From the NCBI RefSeq assembly GCF_014698505.1, contig NZ_JACJTD010000043.1:1-61470 (forward strand): a stretch of 61,470 nucleotides of DNA, written 5' to 3'. The position numbers were made by a program, and so were the translations under genes. The notes under the pieces were generated by a model. That model did not search any database. It was not told where the DNA came from and saw only the letters and a program-made list of their open reading frames with translations. Each line of letters begins with the position of its first letter. The first letter of the stretch is position 1. Origin of the DNA: Nostoc foliaceum FACHB-393 (lineage in GTDB: Bacteria > Cyanobacteriota > Cyanobacteriia > Cyanobacteriales > Nostocaceae). This document shows, one piece after another, positions 44,844-53,050 of the stretch.

Positions 44844-45443
44844 TCAAGCCACAAGGTATTGTTTGATCTCTTCTGTGCCTCCAATATAGTTACCATCGAC
44901 AAAATAGCTAGGGACACTCCGAATGCCTCTCATTTGAGCATTCCGTACCTCCTGCTCGATAATCTCGCGCAAGTCGCCGCTTTCAAGCATTGCACGGGTT
45001 TCGTCTTTGGGCAGACCTTGTTCAACGGCGATTTCCAAGAGTACTGACTGTTTTTGGATTTCTCGGTTTTCCAAGAAATAGGCCTCCATCAGTGCCGTAG
45101 CAATCTTGCCGGACGCACCAAAACGTTCTGCGAACAGTACCAGACGATGACCATCCATAGAGGGCGGATAAGTCTTCAAATTATCAAAATTGAAATTGAG
45201 ACCGTAACGCTGTGCAAATTGCTCCAAATGCCGCATCATTGGCTTTGATCTCTCACCATATTTTGCTGCATGGTAAGTTGGGAATGGCACACCCTGTCCT
45301 GTAATCTGGGGATCGAGAATAAATGGGCGCCGTTTGACCATCGGAGGATCGGGTAGTTCTGTCAATGCAGTCGTCAAAATGCGTTCACCGATCAGGCAGA
45401 ACGGACAAACTAAGTCATAGACGATTTCTATCTCTTTAATCAT
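44844..45443 (-). CDS. DsbA-family (FrnE-like) oxidoreductase
   Basis: 199 residues with a thioredoxin fold and a helical insertion. The active site CPFC lies in YDLVCPFCLIGE (about residue 10-21) and the cis-proline loop is RSVPSYFVDGNYIGG (about 174-188). There is no signal peptide, so it is cytoplasmic. FrnE-type proteins act as thiol oxidoreductases or in polyketide and secondary-metabolite pathways. A DsbA-type gene also belongs to the scytonemin cluster of N. punctiforme as I remember it; whether this is its counterpart is uncertain, since it lies on the opposite strand 3.4 kb from scyA. Confidence 0.88.
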   Translation of the reverse strand: MIKEIEIVYDLVCPFCLIGERILTTALTELPDPPMVKRRPFILDPQITGQGVPFPTYHAAKYGERSKPMMRHLEQFAQRYGLNFNFDNLKTYPPSMDGHRLVLFAERFGASGKIATALMEAYFLENREIQKQSVLLEIAVEQGLPKDETRAMLESGDLREIIEQEVRNAQMRGIRSVPSYFVDGNYIGGTEEIKQYLVA

Positions 45444-45710
45444 TATGCTGCTCTGTTAGCTAAGGTAGACCAATTTTGCTGTGACGTTCAAGTTCCGAAG
45501 AATGTGAAATTGCTCCGCAATTTGACCAGCGCTGCTGACGGATAGACTGCTAGCAAAGAGACCATTTGAGCATAGAACCATCCATAGCAAGCGCTCGCTT
45601 CATTACCTATAGGATCACCGATGTTTGCATTCAAATCGGCAGAGAAATCAGCCAGTGATTCATGTGAAATTAATGGGGAAAAACTAAAGATACTAACTGG
45701 AATGTAAGAT

Positions 45711-46316
45711 TTAAATCGCAACCAGTTGATTGCTCCAACGCTTTACAGTTGTCCCAATGCGTTGTCCATAGTTCTCAGCTGTCAAGCGATCGCCTGGATC
45801 TAAAGTTGCGTCAGATCCACTCATATCCATTGGGCTTTGTCCCATAATACCCAAAAATGAACCTAGCCGATTCAAGCCATCGGTTTTACCCAGATAGTGA
45901 CTGGGAAAATCGCCCGCACCTACCCAAATCATGCTGTGTTGAGCGGCATTAATTGCTAAGTAAAGCAGCGTTCCTTGCTTGTCTCCACTGAGAGAACTAG
46001 AATGCGTAAAACCACCAGCGATTTTATCCTTCCATTGCTGTGTAAACCAAACTTGGCTGGCCGCATCTAAGAAGGCTTTAAACTGAGCAGCAACCCCGCC
46101 CATATAGGTTGGAGACCCAAACACAATAGCATCTGCCCGATTCAGTTTTTCCATAATCGTGGCATCTTGCCAGCGACCATTGACAATTTGTTCTCCTGTA
46201 ATTTGTAGTAATTCAACCTCTGTTCCCACCAATTTCCCGGCACCTTCAGCTATAGCTTGAGCCATGAGATGAGTATGACCAGTACCTGAAAAATATACAA
46301 TTGCTACTGTAGACAT
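45711..46316 (-). CDS. Flavodoxin-family NAD(P)H:quinone oxidoreductase-like protein
   Basis: About 201 residues, WrbA-like. The FMN phosphate loop is VYFSGTGHTHLMAQAIAEG (residue 7 on), FGSPTYMGGVAAQFKAFLD contacts the isoalloxazine ring, and GGFTHSSSLSGDKQGTL matches the third flavin loop. It probably reduces quinones by two electrons in the cytoplasm, limiting redox cycling. ATG at 46316 starts the domain directly; a longer frame from 46415 would overlap the divergent regulator start and adds an unrelated hydrophobic stretch. It is divergent from, and probably controlled by, the HxlR regulator at 46414. Confidence 0.88.
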   Translation of the reverse strand: MSTVAIVYFSGTGHTHLMAQAIAEGAGKLVGTEVELLQITGEQIVNGRWQDATIMEKLNRADAIVFGSPTYMGGVAAQFKAFLDAASQVWFTQQWKDKIAGGFTHSSSLSGDKQGTLLYLAINAAQHSMIWVGAGDFPSHYLGKTDGLNRLGSFLGIMGQSPMDMSGSDATLDPGDRLTAENYGQRIGTTVKRWSNQLVAI

Positions 46317-46413
46317 AATAACTTGACCTGTAATTATTGCATTTGACTGTTTGAGATAGATAGTAAAAGCAACACTTACTAAAAGTAAAGTAGGCACCTT
46401 CAGGTAATTACCC

Positions 46414-46791
46414 ATGTCTTATCCTTCTAAAGATCCCAGCCCTTGCCCAGTTAGTATCTTGATTGCTGTCCTGTCTGGACCTTGGACCATGTGCATTCTA
46501 TGGGTATTATTTACCAACGGCCCAACTCGTTTTGGTGCACTGAAGCGTCAAGTAGAGGGGGTTTCGACCAAAGTCTTAACGGAGCGTTTAAGGATCTTGG
46601 AGCAGAAAGGGATTCTTTATCGCCATTATGAGCCAACTGTCCCGCCGCAAGTTACCTATGGTTTAACCGAGTTGGGGCAAAAGTTAGTCTTTATCCTTGA
46701 GCAATTAAATGACCTTGCACAACATTCGTATGCTGACCAATTAAAGGTAAATTACGAATCTGAATTAGCGCTTATATTGCAAAAACTATAA
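46414..46791 (+). CDS. HxlR-type winged helix-turn-helix regulator
   Basis: 125 residues. The HxlR pattern is clear: a cysteine near the N-terminus (PCPVSILIAVLSGPWTMCIL), the recognition helix region RFGALKRQVEGVSTKVLTER and the wing RILEQKGILYRH, followed by VTYGLTELGQKL. HxlR/MarR-like regulators of this type often respond to quinones, aldehydes or oxidants through the N-terminal cysteine and control a divergent redox gene, here the flavodoxin. The 97-bp shared gap contains repeated AGTAAA segments (46361, 46385) that may be operator half-sites. It ends just 5 bp before the promoter block of the next gene. Confidence 0.88.
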   Translation: MSYPSKDPSPCPVSILIAVLSGPWTMCILWVLFTNGPTRFGALKRQVEGVSTKVLTERLRILEQKGILYRHYEPTVPPQVTYGLTELGQKLVFILEQLNDLAQHSYADQLKVNYESELALILQKL

Positions 46792-46796
46792 AGCAA

Positions 46797-46845
46797 GTAA
46801 AAATTTTCCGATAGTTGCATAAATCCTGCGTCTTCTCCTGATAAA
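46797..46845 (+). promoter_or_regulatory. Scytonemin-locus promoter block, copy 1
   Basis: The 49-bp block is identical to 48696-48744 except for three positions. It contains -35 TTGCAT (46815-46820), an 18-bp spacer and -10 TGATAA (46839-46844), giving a predicted leader of about 60 nt for the propeller gene at 46910. Conservation covers the spacer and 18 bp upstream of the -35, suggesting a regulator site overlapping the promoter. Confidence 0.75.
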
Positions 46846-46909
46846 CCTAAAACAGTTGTCCGATGTAGTTTACTCGTGATAAGCGTCAATTTTTTATACT
46901 GTAAAAGGA

Positions 46910-48049
46910 ATGAAAATCATGCTCCGCTCACATTGTGTATGGCTTGTTCCAGTAGTTATTACGTCAATCGGTTTCGGGCTGGATACCGGAGTGGCAAAAG
47001 CGCAGACGACTGACACAGTTAGCGCTAACTACGACGGAAAAATGAATATTGACCAAAAATCAGCAATTAATCTTAACTACAAATTGTTGGTCAATAGCCA
47101 GGGTACCAACAGTGTCAAAGAGTACAATGCAATTACAGGGGAGTTCGTCAAGGACTTTGTGCCTTCCGGTAGTGGCGGGCTGGGCGGGCCTACAGGCTTG
47201 ACCGTCGGCCCTAACGGCAACCTCTTCGTCATCTCCTTTGCTGACAATAGTGTAAAACAGTACAACGGAATTACGGGGGAGTTCATCGCTGACTTTGTAC
47301 CTTCCGGCAGTGGCGGACTGAATCAACCCTATAACTTGACTTTTGGTCCTAATGGCGACCTCTTCGTTGGCTCTTCTGGTAATAATAGTGTAAAACGTTA
47401 CGACGGAATTACGGGGGAGTTCGTCAAAGACTTTGTACCTTCCGGCAGCGGAGGTCTGAGTGTAACCGATGATGTGACTTTCGGCCCCAATGGTAACTTT
47501 TTCACCACTTCCTTTGGTGACAGCAGTGTCAAAGAGTACAACGGAATTACGGGAGAGTTCGTCAAAGACTTCGTGCCTTCCGGCGGTGGCGGGTTAAATT
47601 TGCCCATAGGCTTTGCCTTCCGCAACGGTAGCCTCTTCGTCGCTTCAGGAGGTACTGATAGTGTCAAACAGTACAACGCAATTACCGGGGAGTTCGTCAA
47701 AGACTTCGTGCCTTCTGGCAGTAGTGGGTTAAATTTACCCCTAGGCTTGACTTACAGCCCCAACGGTAACCTCTTCGTAGGGGGCTTTGGAGAAGACAAA
47801 GGTATCAAAGAGTATAACGGTATTACGGGAGAGTTCATCTCTGACTTTGTACCTCCTGGCAGCGGTGGGTTGAAGTCACCCGGCTACCTAATCTTCGCTC
47901 CAATAGTAGCGAAAGTTCCAGAACCCATTTCTGTCATGGGCTTATTAGCGGTTGCTGCTTTCGCATCTAAGATGCTGAAGCGTAAGCGCCAAGAATATCT
48001 TGTACTTGGTGTCATTAGTGACAAGTTTAAAGCGAGTCGATTTTGTTAA
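46910..48049 (+). CDS. PEP-CTERM beta-propeller (NHL-like) protein at the head of the scytonemin locus
   Basis: 379 residues. A signal peptide (about 1-31, VWLVPVVITSIGFGLDTGVA, cleavage after AKA) leads to six repeats of about 46 residues built on NSVKEYNAITGEFVKDFVPS and GPNGNLFV, forming a secreted beta-propeller. Near the C-terminus VPEPISVMGLLAVAAF followed by KMLKRKRQE is a PEP-CTERM sorting signal, so it is probably processed by exosortase and displayed outside the plasma membrane. About 18 extra residues follow the basic cluster, which is unusual. It shares the scyA promoter block and has AAGG before its ATG. It may correspond to one of the NHL proteins (ScyD-F) of known clusters, but the match is not close enough to name. 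Confidence 0.82.
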   Translation: MKIMLRSHCVWLVPVVITSIGFGLDTGVAKAQTTDTVSANYDGKMNIDQKSAINLNYKLLVNSQGTNSVKEYNAITGEFVKDFVPSGSGGLGGPTGLTVGPNGNLFVISFADNSVKQYNGITGEFIADFVPSGSGGLNQPYNLTFGPNGDLFVGSSGNNSVKRYDGITGEFVKDFVPSGSGGLSVTDDVTFGPNGNFFTTSFGDSSVKEYNGITGEFVKDFVPSGGGGLNLPIGFAFRNGSLFVASGGTDSVKQYNAITGEFVKDFVPSGSSGLNLPLGLTYSPNGNLFVGGFGEDKGIKEYNGITGEFISDFVPPGSGGLKSPGYLIFAPIVAKVPEPISVMGLLAVAAFASKMLKRKRQEYLVLGVISDKFKASRFC

Positions 48050-48054
48050 TATGT

Positions 48055-48205
48055 CTAAGAGGATGTTTTAAAAGTGTATTTTTCTTTCATAATGATCGCG
48101 GTAAAAAATCTTAGTGCATGGTGAGAACCTTGATTTTTCTGTGCAATTGACCCAAATCAAAAGGGAAAAATTACACCTGTCAGGACTTTTAAAACAACCT
48201 CTAAG
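48055..48205. repeat. 151-bp MITE-like element
   Basis: Terminal inverted repeats of 21 bp (CTAAGAGGATGTTTTAAAAG at 48055; its complement at 48185-48205) differ at two positions. The termini match those of the element at 1610-1780. It starts 5 bp after the propeller gene stop. The interior has no coding potential. Confidence 0.7.
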
Positions 48206-48245
48206 TATAGAAATCAATCTGCATAAGAATGATAATTTTAATAGT

Positions 48246-48280
48246 GGGGAGAGAGGTAAGCAACGATTGTCTCTCTCCCC
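48246..48280 (+). terminator. Strong hairpin ending the propeller gene transcript
   Basis: GGGGAGAGAG (48246-48255) is exactly complementary to CTCTCTCCCC (48271-48280) with a 15-nt loop. It lies about 200 bp after the gene and separates it from the scyA unit. The following sequence (ATACCTTTATATG) has only a weak T-run. Confidence 0.6.
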
Positions 48281-48401
48281 ATACCTTTATATGATTATTA
48301 TCAATAAGATTCCAGGTAACTACCAGCCATAACCGCACAAGAGAGCTACTATCGACAGATGGGGTTAACAGACAGAATTCTTAACTTATTGTTAATAGTA
48401 G

Positions 48402-48454
48402 CAGTGAGGCTCAGATCAGTATTTCTTTCAAGCATTTTTTAAAAGCCCCTTGAC
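48402..48454 (+). promoter_or_regulatory. Distal shared block upstream of scyA
   Basis: 53 bp matching 57351-57403 upstream of trpE at 44 positions, including TTTCTTTCAAGCAT and CCCCTTGAC. It lies about 260 bp upstream of the scyA promoter block. It could be an activator site or a further promoter (TTGAC as -35), with no clear -10. The rest of the 790-bp gap before scyA holds no gene. Confidence 0.55.
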
Positions 48455-48695
48455 TAAAGAAGAGACATAAACTAGGTTTGGAGCTTTATTTTTTAACATT
48501 ATAGCTAAAATTATCTCTTGTCCATGAAAGTCTTGTGTAGCAAGAATTATTGTTTTTTTATCTGGAAAAAGTAATAAAAAAGCGTTAAACCAATCAAAAG
48601 TACGCTTTCCCTTTTAGCATTTGGGTAAGATATCAGATTTGCTGATTTGGCCTTTGTAAAAGTGATAGGCAAAGTAGGTAACGTAACCCGTTAAC

Positions 48696-48744
48696 GTAAA
48701 AATTTTCCGATAGTTGCATAAATCTTACGTCTTCCCCTGATAAA
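48696..48744 (+). promoter_or_regulatory. Scytonemin-locus promoter block, copy 2 (scyA)
   Basis: It shares the 29-nt core with copy 1 exactly: -35 TTGCAT at 48714-48719, 18-bp spacer, -10 TGATAA at 48738-48743. The predicted scyABC transcript starts near 48750, with a leader of about 100 nt. Confidence 0.78.
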
Positions 48745-48853
48745 AGTACAAAGGTTCAAATCGGCAGGTGAAGTTTCCGGGTGTCACAACCGATTTGACT
48801 AAGCAGTATTCAAAAAAACAAAATCTCGTATTGAAATCTAAATGAGAGAGCAT

Positions 48854-50647
48854 ATGACTATTTCCAAAACTCTTTTACACGCAAGTAGTACTGAGTCATA
48901 CAAGAATTTTGCATCTATCAGTACGACTGAATCAAAAACAGCCCAACAAATATCAGTTGCAGATGCAATTATCCAAATGCTGGAAAGTTTAGGTGTGCGT
49001 CGCGCTTTTGGCCTCATGGGAGGTGGTATGGCCCACCTTTGGAAAGCGCTATCGAATAGTGATATGCAGGTGTTGAATTTTCGTCATGAAGGAGGAGCTG
49101 CTTTTGCGGCAGTTGAGGCTTACTTTGCCAGTGGTAGTCCTAATATAGTATTCACCACAACAGGCCCAGGCATCAGCAACGCCCTCACAGGCTTATTGGC
49201 TGCCCGTAATGAAGGTGCAAAGGTCATTCTTTTGTCGGCTAGCACCTCAGCATCACAGCGCGGACGCCGCGCAATTCAGGAAACCACCATCGAGACATTG
49301 CCCAGCGCAGGAATTTTTAGCCCAGGAATGCCCTTCAACTATGCAACCATAGTTGAATCTGCTGCTCAACTCCCACAGATTTTTCGCCAACTTGCTATTG
49401 GTTTGGCACAACCAGGAGGGTTTGTTGCACATTTGAGCATTCCTAACGATGTGCAGTCAATTTTAGTTGATCGTATATCCTTGCCCCAGGTTGATTTTTC
49501 CAGTTATCGGATTACACCTTCCCCGAAAGCGATCGCTAAATCTGTTGAATTATTATCTTCTGGGCCCTTTGCAATTTGGGTCGGGTTCGGTGCCCGTGAT
49601 GCAGCAGAAGAAATCCGCCAACTTGCCGAAAAAACTGGTGCAGCAGTTATGTGCTCACCCCGTGGTAAAGGCATCTTTCCCGAAGATCATCCCCAGTTTG
49701 TGGGTGTCACCGGTTGGGGTGGTCAAGCTTCTGTAATCACTTATATGCAAGAGCAAACTCCTTTACGCATACTCGTACTAGGAACACGTCTTGGTGAACC
49801 GACTTCTTTCTGGCGTCAAGACATGGTTCCCCCAAGAGGCTTTGTACATGTGGACATCAACCCAGAAGTACCAGGAGTATCCTATCCATATGCCGAAACT
49901 TTCCCTATTCAGTCTGATATCAAAGCCTTCCTAGAGGAACTCTTGAAGCAATTACCAGAGGCTTCTTCTCGTCCAAGAACATTATCGCTACCTCGTCCAG
50001 AACGCAAAGTAATGGAGCCTAGTGCAGGCTATCCAGTACGGTCAGAAGTTTTGATAGAGGAAATTCAAAAGGTAATCGTTGAGGGTAGTGATGCCCTAGT
50101 TATATCAGAGGCGGGTAATTCGTTTATTTGGGCAAATCATCTACTGCAATTTTCGCAACCAAATCGTTACCGAGTCAGCACTGGATTCGCCGCAATGGGT
50201 CAAGCCGTCACCGGAGTTGTAGGTGCAGCACTAGCGCGGAATGGTAAAGCTGTAGCTATTGTTGGGGATGGGGCAATGCTGATGAATAACGAAATTAGCA
50301 CAGCTGTGAGATACAAGATTCCTGCCGTCTGGATTGTACTTAACGATGGTCATTACAATATGTGCCATCAAGGTATGACATCGTTGGGATTTCAGGGTGC
50401 AGATGCGACAATTCCACAGACAGATTTCGTCTTAATTGCTCGTGGTATGGGAGCAGAAGGTATCAGAGTCGAGAAAGAGTCAGATTTGCAAGCAGCACTA
50501 GAGCAAGCGATCGCCTCCACTGTTCCTTTTGTAGTCGATGTAGTAATTGACCCCAGTCGAAGTGCACCTTCTCAAGGACGTAATCAAACTTTAACAGCAC
50601 CAGGAGTTCAATCAAGTGCAGTTAAGAGTCTCACAAATTTCCATTAG
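48854..50647 (+). CDS. scyA: ScyA, ThDP-dependent acyloin-forming enzyme
   Basis: About 597 residues, an acetolactate synthase-like thiamine diphosphate enzyme. In scytonemin synthesis ScyA couples indole-3-pyruvate with p-hydroxyphenylpyruvate. The N-terminal domain has the cofactor-activating glutamate in LNFRHEGGAAFAAVEAY and the GPGISNALTGL loop. The C-terminal ThDP motif runs from VGDGAMLMNNEISTA (about residue 470) to the asparagine in VLNDGHYN. ATG at 48854, with GAGAG just upstream, is preferred to ATG at 48842. It is the first gene of scyA-scyB-scyC. Its identity rests on family features plus the neighbours scyB, scyC and the trp genes. Confidence 0.95.
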   Translation: MTISKTLLHASSTESYKNFASISTTESKTAQQISVADAIIQMLESLGVRRAFGLMGGGMAHLWKALSNSDMQVLNFRHEGGAAFAAVEAYFASGSPNIVFTTTGPGISNALTGLLAARNEGAKVILLSASTSASQRGRRAIQETTIETLPSAGIFSPGMPFNYATIVESAAQLPQIFRQLAIGLAQPGGFVAHLSIPNDVQSILVDRISLPQVDFSSYRITPSPKAIAKSVELLSSGPFAIWVGFGARDAAEEIRQLAEKTGAAVMCSPRGKGIFPEDHPQFVGVTGWGGQASVITYMQEQTPLRILVLGTRLGEPTSFWRQDMVPPRGFVHVDINPEVPGVSYPYAETFPIQSDIKAFLEELLKQLPEASSRPRTLSLPRPERKVMEPSAGYPVRSEVLIEEIQKVIVEGSDALVISEAGNSFIWANHLLQFSQPNRYRVSTGFAAMGQAVTGVVGAALARNGKAVAIVGDGAMLMNNEISTAVRYKIPAVWIVLNDGHYNMCHQGMTSLGFQGADATIPQTDFVLIARGMGAEGIRVEKESDLQAALEQAIASTVPFVVDVVIDPSRSAPSQGRNQTLTAPGVQSSAVKSLTNFH

Positions 50648-50758
50648 TTTGAACCTCTAGCATTATCATTAATCCAAAATCACGCCACTTGCTACAACTT
50701 TAAAAACTCAAACAACGCAGTGGCTCTAAAATTCAAAATCAATCATTGGGAGACGAAT

Positions 50759-51808
50759 ATGAAGCTATTTGAAACTGTTAGAGAAATGGGTCATGAGCAA
50801 GTTCTATTTTTTAATGACACCAATCCAGATATTAAGGTAATTATTGCCATCCATAACACTAACTTAGGCCCAGCAATGGGCGCGACAAGACTATTCCCTT
50901 ATGTCAATGAGGAAGCTGCATTAAAAGACGCTCTTCGTCTAAGTCATGGTATGACCTACAAAGCTGCCTGTGCTAATATTCCTGCTGGTGGGGGAAAAGC
51001 GGTCATTATTGCTAAACCTGAACATAAAACAGAAGAACTTCTCCGAGCATATGGGCGTTTTGTGGATAGTCTTAAGGGACGTTTTATTACTGGACAAGAT
51101 ATGAATATAACCCCGCAAGATGTCCGAGTAATAGGTCAAGAAACCAAATATGTAGTTGGAGTATCAGAAAAGTCCGGTGGTCCCGCCCCTATAACCGCAC
51201 AGGGAGTATTTTTAGGAATTAAAGCTGCTGTAGAGTTTCATTTACCTAACCAAGGATTTGATGGACTCAAAGTTGCAGTTCAAGGTTTAGGAAATGTAGG
51301 CAAAAATCTCTGTCGTCAATTATCTGAACATGGTGTAAAACTGTTTGTTAGCGATATAAATCCCGACAAAGCAGAGGAAGTAAAATGTTTGTTTGGTGCT
51401 ACTGTTGTGGAAGCTGATGAAATATACTCTTTAAATGTAGATGTATTTTCTCCTTGTGCCTTTGGAGGAATTCTCAACAGTCAAACAATTCCTTTGTTGC
51501 AAGCTAAAATTATTGCTGGTGCTGCTAATAATCAGCTAGAAAATGAGATTGTGCATGGCAGAATGCTTGCCGAAAAAGGGATTATTTATGCTCCCGATTA
51601 TGTAATTAATGCCGGAGGATTAATCAATGTTTACAACGAAATGATTGGCTACAATGAAGAAAAAGCTTTCAGGCAGCTAAATAATATCTACGATACCCTG
51701 CTAGAGATTTTTGACATATCCCAAAAGCAGCAAATTACTACCAATGAAGCTTCTAAACAACTGGGAGAAGCACGAATTAAAAAGGGTGAAAATCAAAAGA
51801 CAATATGA
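50759..51808 (+). CDS. scyB: ScyB, tryptophan dehydrogenase (Leu/Phe dehydrogenase family)
   Basis: About 349 residues of the amino acid dehydrogenase family. In scytonemin synthesis it oxidatively deaminates L-tryptophan to indole-3-pyruvate with NAD+. Visible are the glycine-rich substrate loop GPAMGATRLFPY, the active-site lysine region CANIPAGGGKAVIIAKPE, and the NAD-binding motif AVQGLGNVGKNLCRQL followed by the acidic VSDINPD. ATG at 50759 (MKLFETVREMGHE) is preferred because GGGAG lies before it; a longer frame from 50720 lacks this. It lies 111 bp after scyA and 53 bp before scyC, probably in one operon. Confidence 0.95.
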   Translation: MKLFETVREMGHEQVLFFNDTNPDIKVIIAIHNTNLGPAMGATRLFPYVNEEAALKDALRLSHGMTYKAACANIPAGGGKAVIIAKPEHKTEELLRAYGRFVDSLKGRFITGQDMNITPQDVRVIGQETKYVVGVSEKSGGPAPITAQGVFLGIKAAVEFHLPNQGFDGLKVAVQGLGNVGKNLCRQLSEHGVKLFVSDINPDKAEEVKCLFGATVVEADEIYSLNVDVFSPCAFGGILNSQTIPLLQAKIIAGAANNQLENEIVHGRMLAEKGIIYAPDYVINAGGLINVYNEMIGYNEEKAFRQLNNIYDTLLEIFDISQKQQITTNEASKQLGEARIKKGENQKTI

Positions 51809-51861
51809 TTTTCACTAAGAAAACCATGACTTTTTACTAAAATACATTCAAGGAGTTAACA

Positions 51862-52809
51862 ATGGAAAAAAATACCTTTGCGACATCTGCTTTTATCGCC
51901 ACCTCAGCAGAAAATGCCTTCGATTACCTTTGCAATTTAAAAAATTTGGATGATTGGACACTCTTTAGCCGGATGAAAGAGCAAATTGACGAAGATACCT
52001 GGCTTGGAACTGCATCTGCCTATCAGAACAAGCTCTACTATCACGTTAAAAAGCTGGAACACCCTCTGTTTTACGGCATTGAGTGGCACTGCGGGTTTGA
52101 ATATAATAAGTACTTCCAAGTGTACCCTGTTCTGCTGTTTCCTCCAAGCTACATCGAACCGGGAACAGATGAGGAGGGTGTATACTTCCACTGGGTAAGC
52201 TTTGTCGATCCCAAGCGACGGACTCCGATGATGATCGAGGCAGTTGGCACGATACATACTTCTGAATGTCGTTCTCTCAAAGGTATTTTGGAGCGCAAAG
52301 CTGGTCATACCGCAGCAGTAGTGGGGCGCAACTTTATCGATAGTGAAACTATCTATATTGATGCTCCTATTGAAATGGGAGTCGAATACTTATCAAACCT
52401 GCGGAACATGGATGAATGGTCACATCTGCTGCATTCACATGGTGAGATTTCTCCCCAATCAGGTGAGTTTCTTGATGAATACGACCAGAAAGTAAAAGTC
52501 ACACTGCAATTGCATAATCTGAACAAATACTACTTGCTTGAACAAGACTACTTCTATCCTGACTACGGATTTATTCAGCGCTCCCCTGTGATGCTTATCC
52601 CCGCTGCTTATGCTTTTGGCGATCCTTCTGCTTCTGGTTTCATCCAGCATCGGATCACATTCTGGAAAGTAGACCAGCCTTTGCCTCATGGCAAACTTCA
52701 GATTGAGGATTTTATGTCTGAGAGCATAAATATCAAGCGTTTGCTCGAAGCCAAAGCTGGCAACTTGGATACATTTGCCCGTGGAAGAAGTTATATACCA
52801 AAAGCTTAG
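51862..52809 (+). CDS. scyC: ScyC, scytonemin precursor cyclase
   Basis: 315 residues. ScyC cyclises and decarboxylates the ScyA product to the tricyclic ketone of the scytonemin monomer. The sequence shows two related halves with a START/polyketide-cyclase-like pattern: TSAFIATSAENAFDYLCNLK and later ETIYIDAPIEMGVEYLSNLR, each followed by a D-W or E-W motif, suggesting an internal duplication. AAGGAG stands before the ATG at the ideal distance. It is the third gene of scyABC and is followed by a long inverted repeat that may end this transcript. Family recognition is by gene order and overall similarity from memory. Confidence 0.92.
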   Translation: MEKNTFATSAFIATSAENAFDYLCNLKNLDDWTLFSRMKEQIDEDTWLGTASAYQNKLYYHVKKLEHPLFYGIEWHCGFEYNKYFQVYPVLLFPPSYIEPGTDEEGVYFHWVSFVDPKRRTPMMIEAVGTIHTSECRSLKGILERKAGHTAAVVGRNFIDSETIYIDAPIEMGVEYLSNLRNMDEWSHLLHSHGEISPQSGEFLDEYDQKVKVTLQLHNLNKYYLLEQDYFYPDYGFIQRSPVMLIPAAYAFGDPSASGFIQHRITFWKVDQPLPHGKLQIEDFMSESINIKRLLEAKAGNLDTFARGRSYIPKA

Positions 52810-52900
52810 TGGGGATTTGAAACTTTCTCATCGAATCAATGCCGACAATGTTTTAACTGGAGGCGTTTAACACGATTACTGCCACAACCTGCTTAATAAA

Positions 52901-52985
52901 AGTAGACCTTTAAGAAAATTATCCAGCACAACAAGGTAATTAGGTCGGCGTAAATGACAACCATCTGGATAATTAAAGGTCTACT
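52901..52985. terminator. Long inverted repeat between scyC and the ScyD/E gene
   Basis: AGTAGACCTTTAA (52901-52913) pairs with TTAAAGGTCTACT (52973-52985), and TTATCCAG (52919-52926) with CTGGATAA (52965-52972). This gives a 21-bp stem interrupted by a 5-nt bulge, with a 38-nt loop. CTCTTTTG follows. It may terminate scyABC, act as an attenuator, or be a small MITE. Confidence 0.6.
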
Positions 52986-53050
52986 CTCTTTTGATAAAAC
53001 TGCATTAGCTTAGGGTAAAGTATTGGATAGAATTTTGGTTTTTTGGACAT

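Noticed and set aside
44844..45443. DsbA-family gene as a firm member of the scytonemin cluster
   Set aside because: It lies on the opposite strand, beyond the HxlR/flavodoxin pair and without the shared promoter block, so membership is only a possibility.
45488..45721. 77-codon minus-strand frame between the DsbA and flavodoxin genes
   Set aside because: No recognisable features or ribosome-binding site, and it overlaps the end of the flavodoxin gene; treated as non-coding.
48114..48332. 72-codon plus-strand frame downstream of the first propeller gene
   Set aside because: It spans the right end of a MITE and a terminator hairpin, so translation is unlikely.
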